From: Ga0077527 sp964531455
GTDB taxonomy: Bacteria; Pseudomonadota; Gammaproteobacteria; Burkholderiales; SG8-41
Length of the DNA: 64,000 nt
Direction: 5' to 3'
Assembly: GCA_964531455.1 (NCBI GenBank)
Contig: CAZHFZ010000005.1
Span: 30,043 to 94,042, forward strand
Position 1 is the first letter of the stretch, and every line of letters begins with the position of its first letter. Positions 17,161-25,416 of this stretch are shown piece after piece. Below the pieces are notes generated by a model. That model did no database searches. It was not told the DNA's origin and worked only from the letters and a program-made list of their open reading frames with translations. A program made the translations under genes and the position numbers.

Positions 17161-17880
17161 ATGAAACGGCAACAGGGTTTTACACTGATTGAAATCGCCA
17201 TCGTGCTCGTCATTATTGGCCTGCTGCTGGGCGGTGTGCTCAAAGGCCAGGAACTGATTACCAGCGCCCGGGTGCGCAACATGATTTCCACGCAGGACGG
17301 TGTCAAAGCCGCTTATTTCGGCTTCCTCGACCGCTTCCGCGCGCTGCCCGGCGATTACACGCTGGCGACCACCAACATCACCGGTATTTCAGCTAACGGT
17401 AACGGTAACGGTAACGGCCGCATCGAAACCGGCGCGACCCCCGTCGCCAGCAGCGTGGTTGAAGAGCACATCCTGGTCTGGGAACACCTGTCCAAGGCTG
17501 GTTTCATCAACGGCACCTACACATATAACGCCACGGCTTCGGCAACGACCAGCCCGACAAACCCTTACGGCGTCTACATGCAGGTCATTTATGACGGTGT
17601 CTACGGTGCCGGTACCTCAGGCACCCCTGCCGCGCTACGCCACAATATCAAGACCGGCTCGCAAGTCCCTGTTGAGATCATCGTCGAAGTTGACCGTAAG
17701 ATTGATGATGGCTCACCCAACACCGGTGGATTTCAGTTCTCGCGTTATCAGGGTAACGGTGCTGCAGCCCCCACCGATGGCTCAGCCACAACGCCGGCCT
17801 GCACCAGTGCCACAACTGCGGCCGGCATCTGGAACGCGACCAACGGCAGCACCAACTGCGGCGGTGCAAGCCTGCTGTAA
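17161..17880 (+). CDS. type IV prepilin (probable major pilin)
   Basis: A 239-residue prepilin starting at ATG 17161 with Shine-Dalgarno AAGGAG at 17149-17154. The leader MKRQQG is followed by FTLIEIAIVLVIIGLLLGGV, with Glu at +5. The early ectodomain has RFRALPGDYTLA, a phrase common to MSHA-type pilins. An NGNGNGNG run comes from a TAACGG x4 hexamer repeat. The C-terminus has two Cys (TPACTS and TNCGG) that could form the usual pilin disulphide loop. It has its own sigma-54 promoter and terminator, fitting a major subunit made in excess over the assembly genes. Confidence 0.95.
   Translation: MKRQQGFTLIEIAIVLVIIGLLLGGVLKGQELITSARVRNMISTQDGVKAAYFGFLDRFRALPGDYTLATTNITGISANGNGNGNGRIETGATPVASSVVEEHILVWEHLSKAGFINGTYTYNATASATTSPTNPYGVYMQVIYDGVYGAGTSGTPAALRHNIKTGSQVPVEIIVEVDRKIDDGSPNTGGFQFSRYQGNGAAAPTDGSATTPACTSATTAAGIWNATNGSTNCGGASLL
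17394..17417 (+). repeat. TAACGG hexamer x4 inside the pilin gene
   Basis: Four perfect TAACGG units encode the Asn-Gly run. Gain or loss of units by slippage would lengthen or shorten the protein by Asn-Gly pairs without changing frame. Confidence 0.9.
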
Positions 17881-17897
17881 CGGTTTGCCTGTTCGAC

Positions 17898-17926
17898 AAA
17901 AAGCCCGCTTGATGCGGGCTTTTTTT
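17898..17926 (+). terminator. bidirectional intrinsic terminator after the pilin gene
   Basis: AAGCCCGC (17901-17908) pairs with GCGGGCTT (17914-17921) around a 5-base loop, followed by a T run to 17926. On the minus strand the A run at 17898-17902 gives a T tract too, so it can also end the antiporter transcript. Confidence 0.9.
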
Positions 17927-17951
17927 GCCTGTTTGCCGGACTGGCTGGTCG

Positions 17952-19919
17952 TCACCCCTGAAGCAAACGAATCTCCGCCGCAGCCACGCCGGCCTCCGAC
18001 CCCAGCAACACAACGATATCGCCCTCCTCGATCAGCATGTCGGGCGCGGGTGCGGCGGTTCTGACATTTCGCCTTCGCACCGCGGTCACCTCGACCCCAG
18101 CCTTGGCCAGATCAAGATCAAGCAGTCGCCGGCCGATGGACTTGGCACCGGCCGTCACCAATACCGAATGCAGGCGCGGCTGCAGGGCCTGGTCTTCACC
18201 CTCGGCGGCATCGGTCATGCCGCGATAAAAACCGCGGAACAGGTCATAACGGCGTTCCCGGGTTTCGCGGATACGCCGCAACACGCGGGTTAACGGCACA
18301 CCAACCAGCATCAAGGTGCTTGAGGCCAGCATCAGGCTGGCTTCCATGAGGTCAGCGACGACCTCGGCGGCCCCCGCGTTACGCAGCTTCTCGACATCAC
18401 TGTCATCAATCGTGCGCACGATCACCGGCAGGCCGGGCCGCGTTTCCTGAACGTGGGCAATGATGCGCAGCGCAGACGGCGTGTCGGCATAAGTGACGAT
18501 CACGACCTTGGCCCGCGCCAGACCCGCTGCCAGCAACACCTCACGACGCGCAGCATCACCGAACACCACACGCTCGCCTGCCGCGGTCGCATCGCCGATA
18601 CGCTGCGGATCATTGTCGAGCGCGATAAACGGCACTTCTTCCTGATCAAGAAAACGGGCAAGGTTTTGCCCGCTCCGACCATAACCGCAAATCAGCACGT
18701 GTTCATCTGCGCTCATCGACTGCACGGCGATGTTGTGCAGTTGCATGGCGCGGCTCGTCCACTCCGTGGCGCTCCAGCGCCGGACTATGGCTTCGCTGCG
18801 TTCCATCACAAAAGGTGTGATCACCATCGACAGCACCATTACCGCAAGCACCGGCTGCAGGATTTCGGGGGAGACCAGCCCGCTCCCTGATGCATGGGCA
18901 AGGATGACAAACCCGAATTCACCGCAGGCGCCCAAGGCCAGTCCGGTACGCATGGCCACGCCGCTTGACGCACCGAACAACCGGCTCAATCCGAAGATCA
19001 GCGCTGTTTTGGCCAGCACCAAAGTCACCAGCAACACGCTGACCCAGACGTTTTCGATAACGATTCCTACGTTGAGCAGCATGCCGATGGTCACGAAGAA
19101 CAAGCCAAGCAGGACATCGCGGAATGGCTTGATGTCTTCTTCAACCTGATACCGGTATTCCGTCTCGGAAATCAGCACCCCGGCCACAAATGCCCCCAGT
19201 GCAAGCGACAAACCCGCCAACTCGGTGATGTAAGCGATGCCCAGCGTGATCAACAGCACGTTGAGCACAAAAAGCTCAGATGACTTCTGCCGCGCAACCA
19301 CATGAAACCAGGCGCGCATCAGTCGCTGGCCGAAAAACAGCAACAGCGTGAGCACCACAGCCGCCTTGATGACGGCGTAACCCACAGTCGCGGCAAAATC
19401 CTCAGCGGGGGCAGCCAGCGCCGGGATCAGGATCAGCAGCGGAACCACGGCAAGATCCTGGAACAGCAGGATGCCGATGATCTGGCGGCCGTGCGGGGAG
19501 TTGAGTTCAAACCGCTCGGCAAGGAACTTGGCCAGTATTGCCGTTGACGACATCGCCAGCGCGCCCCCCAGCACAATACTCGTAGACCAGGGAACACCGA
19601 TCGCCATTGCAACGCCAACCACCAGCAGCAGCGTGATCAGGACCTGCGCGGTGCCGAGCCCGAAGACAATGCGCCGCATGGTCATCAGGCGGGTCAAACT
19701 GAATTCCAGCCCGATGCTGAACATCAGGAACAAAACCCCGATTTCAGCAAGGCTGCGAACTTCGTCGGTCGTGGTGATCCAGCCCAGGGCATGGGGCCCG
19801 ATCAATACGCCAACGCTCAGATAGCCCAGCAGCGGCGGCAGCCGCAACGAACGGAACACCACCACCACCAGCACAGCGGCGGCGAGCAGTATGAGAACGG
19901 GTTGCAGGGTGTTGTGCAT
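17952..19919 (-). CDS. CPA2-family cation:proton antiporter with TrkA-N/TrkA-C domains (KefB/YbaL-like)
   Basis: A 655-residue inner-membrane protein from ATG 19919. About 12 hydrophobic helices form a Na+/H+ exchanger domain with LLFQDLAVVPLL, where the Asp is the conserved ion-binding residue of CPA2 transporters. A TrkA-N Rossmann domain follows (HVLICGYGRSGQNLARFLDQ, then LDNDP), and a TrkA-C domain (about 580-655). Such proteins exchange K+ or Na+ for H+ under nucleotide control. A start 54 bases upstream is in frame but would add a charged tail before the first helix. It is divergent to kdsD with 100 bases between starts. Confidence 0.93.
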   Translation of the reverse strand: MHNTLQPVLILLAAAVLVVVVFRSLRLPPLLGYLSVGVLIGPHALGWITTTDEVRSLAEIGVLFLMFSIGLEFSLTRLMTMRRIVFGLGTAQVLITLLLVVGVAMAIGVPWSTSIVLGGALAMSSTAILAKFLAERFELNSPHGRQIIGILLFQDLAVVPLLILIPALAAPAEDFAATVGYAVIKAAVVLTLLLFFGQRLMRAWFHVVARQKSSELFVLNVLLITLGIAYITELAGLSLALGAFVAGVLISETEYRYQVEEDIKPFRDVLLGLFFVTIGMLLNVGIVIENVWVSVLLVTLVLAKTALIFGLSRLFGASSGVAMRTGLALGACGEFGFVILAHASGSGLVSPEILQPVLAVMVLSMVITPFVMERSEAIVRRWSATEWTSRAMQLHNIAVQSMSADEHVLICGYGRSGQNLARFLDQEEVPFIALDNDPQRIGDATAAGERVVFGDAARREVLLAAGLARAKVVIVTYADTPSALRIIAHVQETRPGLPVIVRTIDDSDVEKLRNAGAAEVVADLMEASLMLASSTLMLVGVPLTRVLRRIRETRERRYDLFRGFYRGMTDAAEGEDQALQPRLHSVLVTAGAKSIGRRLLDLDLAKAGVEVTAVRRRNVRTAAPAPDMLIEEGDIVVLLGSEAGVAAAEIRLLQG

Positions 19920-20003
19920 GCGCGATAAGAAGAGGTATCGGTCGAATATTGCCTTTTCTTCAATGAATTGCAAGCGCAGACGACCGATTCAAGACAGGGT
20001 GTT

Positions 20004-20012
20004 TGTTATAAT
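20004..20012 (+). promoter_or_regulatory. extended -10 promoter element ahead of kdsD
   Basis: TGTTATAAT is a perfect extended -10 (TGnTATAAT). No good -35 hexamer lies at the matching distance, which extended -10 promoters tolerate. The predicted transcription start (about 20019) falls at the ATG at 20020. Confidence 0.55.
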
Positions 20013-20019
20013 TTCCACC

Positions 20020-21012
20020 ATGAGTTCCCCAGCCGAAGGCCCTACAGCCACCGCTTCAATTGCAGCGGCGCGTGAAGTGCTTGCCATCGAGGCACAGGCC
20101 GTTACCGACCTGATAGCGCACATCGATGCACGATTCGAGCAGGCGATTCGCATCCTTCTGCAATGTCGCGGACGCGTCGTTGTCAGCGGCATCGGAAAAT
20201 CCGGTCACATCGCCCGCAAGATGGCTGCCACTTTAGCCAGCACCGGCACGCCGGCGTTTTTCGTTCATCCTGCGGAAGCAAGTCACGGCGACCTTGGCAT
20301 GATCACCCGCGACGATGTTTTCGTCGCGCTGTCAAACTCAGGGGAAACCGCAGAACTGCTGATCATCATTCCGGTTCTCAAGCGGCAGGGGGCGAAACTC
20401 GTGGCGTTGACCGGCAACCCTACCTCGACGCTGGGCAGGGAGGCCGATGTCCATCTTTATGCCGGCGCAAGACAGGAAGCCTGCCCGCTCAATCTTGCCC
20501 CTACGGCCAGCACCACCGCAGCTCTTGCCCTTGGTGACGCCATCGCCGTCGCCCTGATGCGCGCGCGCGGATTCACCCAGGATGAATTTGCCCGCTCCCA
20601 CCCGGGCGGCGCCCTCGGACGCAAACTGCTCACAATGGTCAGGGATGTCATGCGTTCAGGCAACGAAGCGCCGCGTATTGCAGAAACATCTTCGCTGACT
20701 GATGCACTGCTTGAAATGTCCCGTGGCCGCATGGGCATGACCGCGGTGGTTGACCCGGCGCAGGTGGTCAAAGGCATTTTTACCGACGGCGACCTTCGCC
20801 GCGCCATCAGCAAAGGCCTCGATTTGCGCAAAACGCTGATCAAGGACGCGATGTCTGCCAATCCACGCACCATCGGACCTGACCGGCTTGCGGCTGAAGC
20901 CGTCGAAATCATGGAGAGGGGCAAAGTCACCCAGTTGCTGGTTGTCGATGATGAAAGCCGCCTGCTGGGCGCCCTGAACATCCACGACCTGTTCCGCAAC
21001 AAAGTGGTTTAG
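20020..21012 (+). CDS. kdsD: D-arabinose 5-phosphate isomerase
   Basis: A 330-residue cytoplasmic enzyme that interconverts ribulose 5-phosphate and arabinose 5-phosphate, the first step of Kdo synthesis for LPS. The SIS domain shows VVVSGIGKSGHIARKMAATL, the HPAEASHGDLGM stretch with active-site His, and the sugar-phosphate-binding ALSNSGET. Two CBS domains fill the C-terminal 130 residues (VMRSGNEAP..., AMSANPRTIGP...). Start 20020 matches the usual length of the family. There is no recognisable Shine-Dalgarno in the 7 bases between the -10 box and ATG. It heads the Kdo/Lpt run; kdsC follows after 17 bases. Confidence 0.96.
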   Translation: MSSPAEGPTATASIAAAREVLAIEAQAVTDLIAHIDARFEQAIRILLQCRGRVVVSGIGKSGHIARKMAATLASTGTPAFFVHPAEASHGDLGMITRDDVFVALSNSGETAELLIIIPVLKRQGAKLVALTGNPTSTLGREADVHLYAGARQEACPLNLAPTASTTAALALGDAIAVALMRARGFTQDEFARSHPGGALGRKLLTMVRDVMRSGNEAPRIAETSSLTDALLEMSRGRMGMTAVVDPAQVVKGIFTDGDLRRAISKGLDLRKTLIKDAMSANPRTIGPDRLAAEAVEIMERGKVTQLLVVDDESRLLGALNIHDLFRNKVV

Positions 21013-21029
21013 CAGCGGCGAGCCAACCG

Positions 21030-21551
21030 ATGATTCCGCAAGCCAGGCAGGTCCGGATCGCAATATTCGATGTCGATGGCGTTTTGTCCGACGGCGGACT
21101 GCACTATGCCGAAACCGGCGACGCCATGAAGACTTTCGACGTACGCGACGGCATGGGCATGAAACTGCTGCAGGACTCGGGTGTCGAACTTGCAATAATT
21201 ACCAGCCGGAAGGCTGGCAGCGTGCGGGAACGCGCCGCCGACCTCGGCATACGGCACGTAAAACAGGGCGTGAGCGACAAATGCTCTGCTTTCGACGCCT
21301 TGCTTGCTGATCTGGGCCTTACGCAGGAACAGTCTGCGTTTCTCGGTGACGACCTGGTTGATCTGCCGGTGCTCAAACGCTGCGGTTTTGCGGTAACTGT
21401 CGCCGATGCCCCGGCGGTGCTCAAGAGACACGCTGATTACGTGACGCGCGCAACTGGAGGTCACGGCGCTGCACGCGAGTTCTGTGAGGTTATCCTGCAC
21501 AACCAGGGCGCGCTGGCCGCACAGACAGCGCGTTTCCTCGGCACCGACTGA
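21030..21551 (+). CDS. kdsC: 3-deoxy-D-manno-octulosonate 8-phosphate phosphatase
   Basis: A 173-residue HAD-family phosphatase that releases inorganic phosphate from Kdo-8-P. The HAD motif I is IFDVDGVLSDG (nucleophile and acid Asp), motif II lies in LAIITSR, and motif IV is FLGDDLVDLPVL. It is capless and of the size of KdsC tetramer subunits. It sits between kdsD and lptC, the standard order in beta- and gammaproteobacteria. Confidence 0.96.
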   Translation: MIPQARQVRIAIFDVDGVLSDGGLHYAETGDAMKTFDVRDGMGMKLLQDSGVELAIITSRKAGSVRERAADLGIRHVKQGVSDKCSAFDALLADLGLTQEQSAFLGDDLVDLPVLKRCGFAVTVADAPAVLKRHADYVTRATGGHGAAREFCEVILHNQGALAAQTARFLGTD

Positions 21552-21568
21552 GGCTCAATACACCTGCA

Positions 21569-22150
21569 ATGAACCGCCTCTCGCAAATTTTCCCGCTGTT
21601 GCTGCTGGCTGCACTGGCAACGTTGACCTTCTGGCTGGACCGGGCCGTACAGCAAGGCAGCCCGCTCGCAGAAACCGAGCGCGCTGACCCGGACTTCATC
21701 ATCGACAACATCGTTGCGCGCCGACTTGATGCCAACGGCAACGTGAAACACACTCTGCATGCCGTGCGCATGACTCATTACCCCATTGACGACAGTACCC
21801 GCCTCGTTTCGCCGCGCTTTGTCAGCAACGCTTCGCGAGCCCCTCTGTCCGTCACCTCGCGCACCGCCCGCGTATCAAGCGGCGGCGAAAACATCTATTT
21901 TGAGGATGATGTGCGCGTGGTTCGGGCGGCCTATGCTGATCGCAGCGATCTCGTCCTCGAGACCGCTTTTTTGCATGTCATCCCGGATGAAAACATTGCC
22001 CGCACCGACCGGCCGGTAAAGATTACCGACGCCCATACCGTTGCCACGGCGATTGGCTTAGAATTGGACAGTGAAGCCCGAACCGTCAAGTTCCTCTCCC
22101 AGTTCCGCGGCACCTATCATGACCCCGCCCGTGTCGAAAAACGCCGCTAG
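21569..22150 (+). CDS. lptC: LPS export protein LptC
   Basis: A 193-residue bitopic protein. One N-terminal helix (IFPLLLLAALATLTFWL) is followed by a beta-jellyroll periplasmic domain of the LptC/OstA type (DFIIDNIVARRLDANGNVKH; VSSGGENIYFEDDVRVVR). LptC receives LPS from the LptBFG extractor and passes it to LptA. The length matches the family. Its 3' end overlaps the start of lptA by 32 bases, suggesting coupled translation. Confidence 0.93.
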   Translation: MNRLSQIFPLLLLAALATLTFWLDRAVQQGSPLAETERADPDFIIDNIVARRLDANGNVKHTLHAVRMTHYPIDDSTRLVSPRFVSNASRAPLSVTSRTARVSSGGENIYFEDDVRVVRAAYADRSDLVLETAFLHVIPDENIARTDRPVKITDAHTVATAIGLELDSEARTVKFLSQFRGTYHDPARVEKRR

Positions 22151-22763
22151 TCAACTCCTGCGCTGGCTCGCCCACGCTGCAACCCGCATGCTGGTAGCGG
22201 GTATTTTCGTCTGTGGTTCAGCACATGCGGAAAAAGCAGACCGCGAGAAACCGATCAATCTCGAAGCTGACCGGGTGTCGGTAGATGACGCCAAGCAGAT
22301 ATCCACCTTTGAAGGGCGCGTCGTGTTGACCCAGGGCACCCTGATCATCCGTGGCGATCGCATGGAAGTGCGGCAGGACAACCAGGGTTTCAAGACGGGA
22401 ATCACCTGGGGCAATCTCGCCTATTTCAGGCAAAAGCGCGACGGATATGATGAGTACATCGAGGGCTGGGCGGAACGCATCGAATACGACGGCCGTGCCG
22501 ACAAAGTACAGATGTTCAACCGGGCGTCCATGAAAAAGGGTGCTGACGAAGTACGCGGCAATTACATTTCGTATGACGCAAATACCGAATTCTTCCAGGT
22601 TACCGGCGGCAGTTCCCCGACAGCGACCGGCGGTAACGGCCGGGTACGGGCGGTGTTGCAGCCCAAGCCGAAGGAAAAACCGGCGGCCCAGCCGCCTGTC
22701 TCGCTGCGACCCACGGCGGAAGTGGGTGCGCCGCGAGAGCCGCTGCCGACACAACCGCGCTGA
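22119..22763 (+). CDS. lptA: LPS transport periplasmic protein LptA
   Basis: A 214-residue periplasmic bridge protein. From ATG 22119 it carries a signal peptide (MLVAGIFVCGSAHA then EKADREKP). The OstA-like fold begins PINLEADRVSVDD and has the typical FEGRVVLTQGTLIIRGDRME. The C-terminal tail is Pro/Arg-rich. LptA oligomers carry LPS across the periplasm to LptD. An alternative ATG at 22188 would shorten the leader but keep a signal peptide. Confidence 0.93.
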   Translation: MTPPVSKNAASQLLRWLAHAATRMLVAGIFVCGSAHAEKADREKPINLEADRVSVDDAKQISTFEGRVVLTQGTLIIRGDRMEVRQDNQGFKTGITWGNLAYFRQKRDGYDEYIEGWAERIEYDGRADKVQMFNRASMKKGADEVRGNYISYDANTEFFQVTGGSSPTATGGNGRVRAVLQPKPKEKPAAQPPVSLRPTAEVGAPREPLPTQPR

Positions 22764-22770
22764 GCGGGTC

Positions 22771-23531
22771 ATGGATAATCTGATTCAGGAAAGTCGCAAC
22801 GGAACTCCGCGTCCGGAAGGTACATACGTGCTGAAGGCCGACGGCCTGAAGAAACGCTATCGCACACGCACCGTCNNNNNNNNNNTCAGCCGGGTGAATT
22901 TTTTGGCCTGCTCGGGCCCAACGGTGCCGGCAAGACCACCTGTTTTTACATGATGGTCGGCCTGGTCGCGATGGACGGGGGCGAACTCTATCTTGACGAA
23001 ACCCGGCTTACGCACATGCCCATGCATAACCGTGCACGCCTCGGCCTGAGTTACCTGCCGCAAGAAGCATCGATATTCCGGCGGCTGACCGTCGCGGAAA
23101 ACGTGCGCGCCATCCTCGAGCTGTACCACACAGATTCCGCCACCATCGAAGCCCGTCTCGACACACTTCTGCAGGAACTGCATGTCGGACATCTTCGCAA
23201 CAATCCTGCAATCAGTCTTTCGGGAGGCGAACGGCGACGGGTTGAAATTGCCCGCGCCCTGGCGACCGAACCCCGTTTCATCCTGCTTGACGAACCTTTC
23301 GCCGGAGTTGATCCGATCGCCGTCATTGAAATCCAGAAAATCATCGGCTTCCTGCGTAACCGTGGAATCGGGGTACTGATCACCGACCACAACGTCCGGG
23401 AAACACTGGGCATCTGCGACCGCGCCTACATCATCAACGACGGCACCGTACTGGCTTTCGGCAAGCCCGACGAGATCGTCTATAATGAGAGCGTCAGAAA
23501 GGTCTATCTCGGTGAGCACTTCCGCCTTTGA
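22771..23531 (+). CDS. lptB: LPS export ABC ATPase LptB, interrupted by an assembly gap
   Basis: The gene begins at ATG 22771 (MDNLIQESRNG, then YVLKADGLKKRYRTRTV) and continues after ten N as PGEFFGLLGPNGAGKTTCFY. Walker A is GPNGAGKTT, the signature is LSGGERRRVEIARAL, Walker B is FILLDEPFAGVDP, and the switch His is in LITDHNVRE. All parts match LptB. The two halves are in different frames only because the gap is a placeholder. Comparing with LptB, about eight residues are missing, so the true gap should be about 23 bases, which restores the frame and a product of about 257 residues. The N-terminal about 15 residues are longer than in E. coli LptB. Confidence 0.93.
22876..22885. other. assembly gap (10 N)
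   Basis: Ten N inside lptB between the RTRTV and PGEFFG codons. A round placeholder number and a frame mismatch across it show its length is not the real one. Confidence 0.98.
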
Positions 23532-23598
23532 GACCACCAGGCAGCGTTAAAATCCACGATTGCCCCTCCGGGACCCGATCTTCCATATCCGGCCCTGA

Positions 23599-25041
23599 AT
23601 GAAACATTCTCTACAGCTCAGACTCTCGCAACACCTGACGTTGACGCCGCAACTGCAGCAGTCGATTCGACTGCTGCAGCTGTCGACGCTCGAACTCAAT
23701 CAGGAAATCGAGCGCCTGCTCCAGGACAACCCGCTGCTGGAACGCGAAGACAGTGGAACGGAATCGCCGCCACCACCGCAAAACGACCCGGCGCAGTCAG
23801 CATCCGTCGACACCCCGGAAAGTTCCAGCAACAATGACCAGGAACAGTCGGGCAGCAGTGATGAGCCTGCGTCCTTCGATATCGAGGACGGCCCCTCTTA
23901 CGGCAACAGCAGCAGTGCCGACAACGACGACGACGAATTTCCGCCGCTGGCCGAGCAGCCCGCATCGCTGCGAGCCCATCTGACCGCACAACTCTCCCTG
24001 CTGCATCTGTCCGAACGGGACAAGCAACTGGTCAACCTGCTGATCGACTCCCTGACCGACGACGGTTACTTGCCGCAATCCCTTGAGGAAATCGGCGAGA
24101 TGCTGCCGCCGGAACTCGACGTGAATCATGACGACCTGTCGATCGCCCTGCAGCATCTGCAACATCTGGAGCCGATCGGCATCGGCGCACGCAATCTCGC
24201 GGAGTGCCTGTCGCTGCAACTGGCCGCGCTGCCCGACGACACGCCGCAGCGTGACGCGGCGCTGGAAATCGTCAGGAACCACCTTGACGCACTTGCCGCA
24301 CGTGACTTTGCCCGACTGAAACGCACGCTGAAGTGTGACGATGCCTGCCTGCGCATTGTACAGAAGCTCATCACCAGCCTTAATCCCAGACCGGGCAGTG
24401 GATTCTCCACCGAGGAAACGCGGTTTGTGGTATCCGACGTGATCGTGCGCAAGATAAAGGGCGTATGGGTTGCCGCGCTGAATCCGGATGCGATGCCGCG
24501 CCTGCGGGTCAACCGCATGTACGCGGATATCCTTCAACGCAACCGCGGCAGCAGCGCACAACAACTGAATTCGCAGCTGCAGGAAGCAAAGTGGCTGATA
24601 AAAAACGTACAGCAGCGCTTTGAAACCATTCTGCGCGTTTCGCAGGCCATCGTTGACCGGCAGCGCAACTTCCTCGAGCATGGCGAAGTGGCCATGCGTC
24701 CTTTGGTATTGCGCGAGATCGCGGAAACGCTGGGCCTGCATGAATCGACGGTGTCCCGTGTGACTACGCAAAAATTCATGCATACGCCGCGCGGGATCTT
24801 TGAATTGAAGTATTTTTTCGGCAGCCATGTCGCCACCGAGGCCGGCGGCTCGGCATCCAGCACGGCAATCCGCGCACTGATCAAACAGCTGGTCAGCGCG
24901 GAAAACACCCGCTCACCGCTCAGCGACGGCCAGATTTCGGAGCTTCTGGGTCAGCAGGGTATAGTCGTGGCAAGGCGAACCATTGCAAAATACCGGGAAT
25001 CGATGCAGATCCTACCGGTTAATCTGAGAAAAACCCTTTAA
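23599..25041 (+). CDS. rpoN: RNA polymerase sigma-54 factor
   Basis: A 480-residue sigma-54. Region I is Gln/Leu-rich (LSQHLTLTPQLQQSIRLLQL), as needed for activator response. An acidic, Ser/Pro-rich region II follows. The core-binding and HTH regions come next (ETLGLHESTVSRVTTQKFMH, then TPRGIFELKYFF). The C-terminal RpoN box is VARRTIAKYRE. It directs transcription from -24/-12 promoters with NtrC-type activators; two such activators and a matching promoter are in this window. It lies 67 bases after lptB and 12 before hpf, the standard order. Confidence 0.98.
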   Translation: MKHSLQLRLSQHLTLTPQLQQSIRLLQLSTLELNQEIERLLQDNPLLEREDSGTESPPPPQNDPAQSASVDTPESSSNNDQEQSGSSDEPASFDIEDGPSYGNSSSADNDDDEFPPLAEQPASLRAHLTAQLSLLHLSERDKQLVNLLIDSLTDDGYLPQSLEEIGEMLPPELDVNHDDLSIALQHLQHLEPIGIGARNLAECLSLQLAALPDDTPQRDAALEIVRNHLDALAARDFARLKRTLKCDDACLRIVQKLITSLNPRPGSGFSTEETRFVVSDVIVRKIKGVWVAALNPDAMPRLRVNRMYADILQRNRGSSAQQLNSQLQEAKWLIKNVQQRFETILRVSQAIVDRQRNFLEHGEVAMRPLVLREIAETLGLHESTVSRVTTQKFMHTPRGIFELKYFFGSHVATEAGGSASSTAIRALIKQLVSAENTRSPLSDGQISELLGQQGIVVARRTIAKYRESMQILPVNLRKTL

Positions 25042-25053
25042 CAAGGAGAAGAC

Positions 25054-25383
25054 ATGAACCTGCACCTGACGGGCCACCACCTGCAAATCACCCCGGCAAT
25101 TCGCGAACATGTCGCGCAAAAACTGGAGAAGATCACCGCGCATTTTGATCATGTGATCGACATCAACGTGATCATGACAGTCGAAAAACTGCAGCACAAA
25201 GTCGAAGCAAAAATGCACCTCAGCGGCAAGGAAATCTTCTGCGAAGCACATGGCGAGGACATGTATGTCGCCATCGATCACCTGGTCGGCAAACTCGACC
25301 GTTCGGTGATAAAGCACAAGGAAAAAAATCTTGCCCACCGTCACGACAGCGCTCCGATCAAACATCGCGCCGTCGAAGAGTAA
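25054..25383 (+). CDS. hpf: ribosome hibernation promoting factor
   Basis: A 109-residue protein of the HPF/YfiA family (MNLHLTGHHLQITPAIREHV; a basic/acidic alternation around KLEKITAHFDHV). It lacks the long C-terminal domain, so it is the short HPF type that binds idle ribosomes, typically with RMF in gammaproteobacteria. Shine-Dalgarno AAGGAG precedes ATG 25054. It lies directly after rpoN, as usual. Confidence 0.95.
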   Translation: MNLHLTGHHLQITPAIREHVAQKLEKITAHFDHVIDINVIMTVEKLQHKVEAKMHLSGKEIFCEAHGEDMYVAIDHLVGKLDRSVIKHKEKNLAHRHDSAPIKHRAVEE

Positions 25384-25416
25384 ACCCAGCCCACGAACAG
25401 CGACTTCCCGCGCGCC

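Noticed and set aside
22540..22953. Open frame spanning lptA end, the N run and lptB start
   Set aside because: It is an artefact of reading through the placeholder gap; the product matches LptB only in part and in the wrong frame after the gap.
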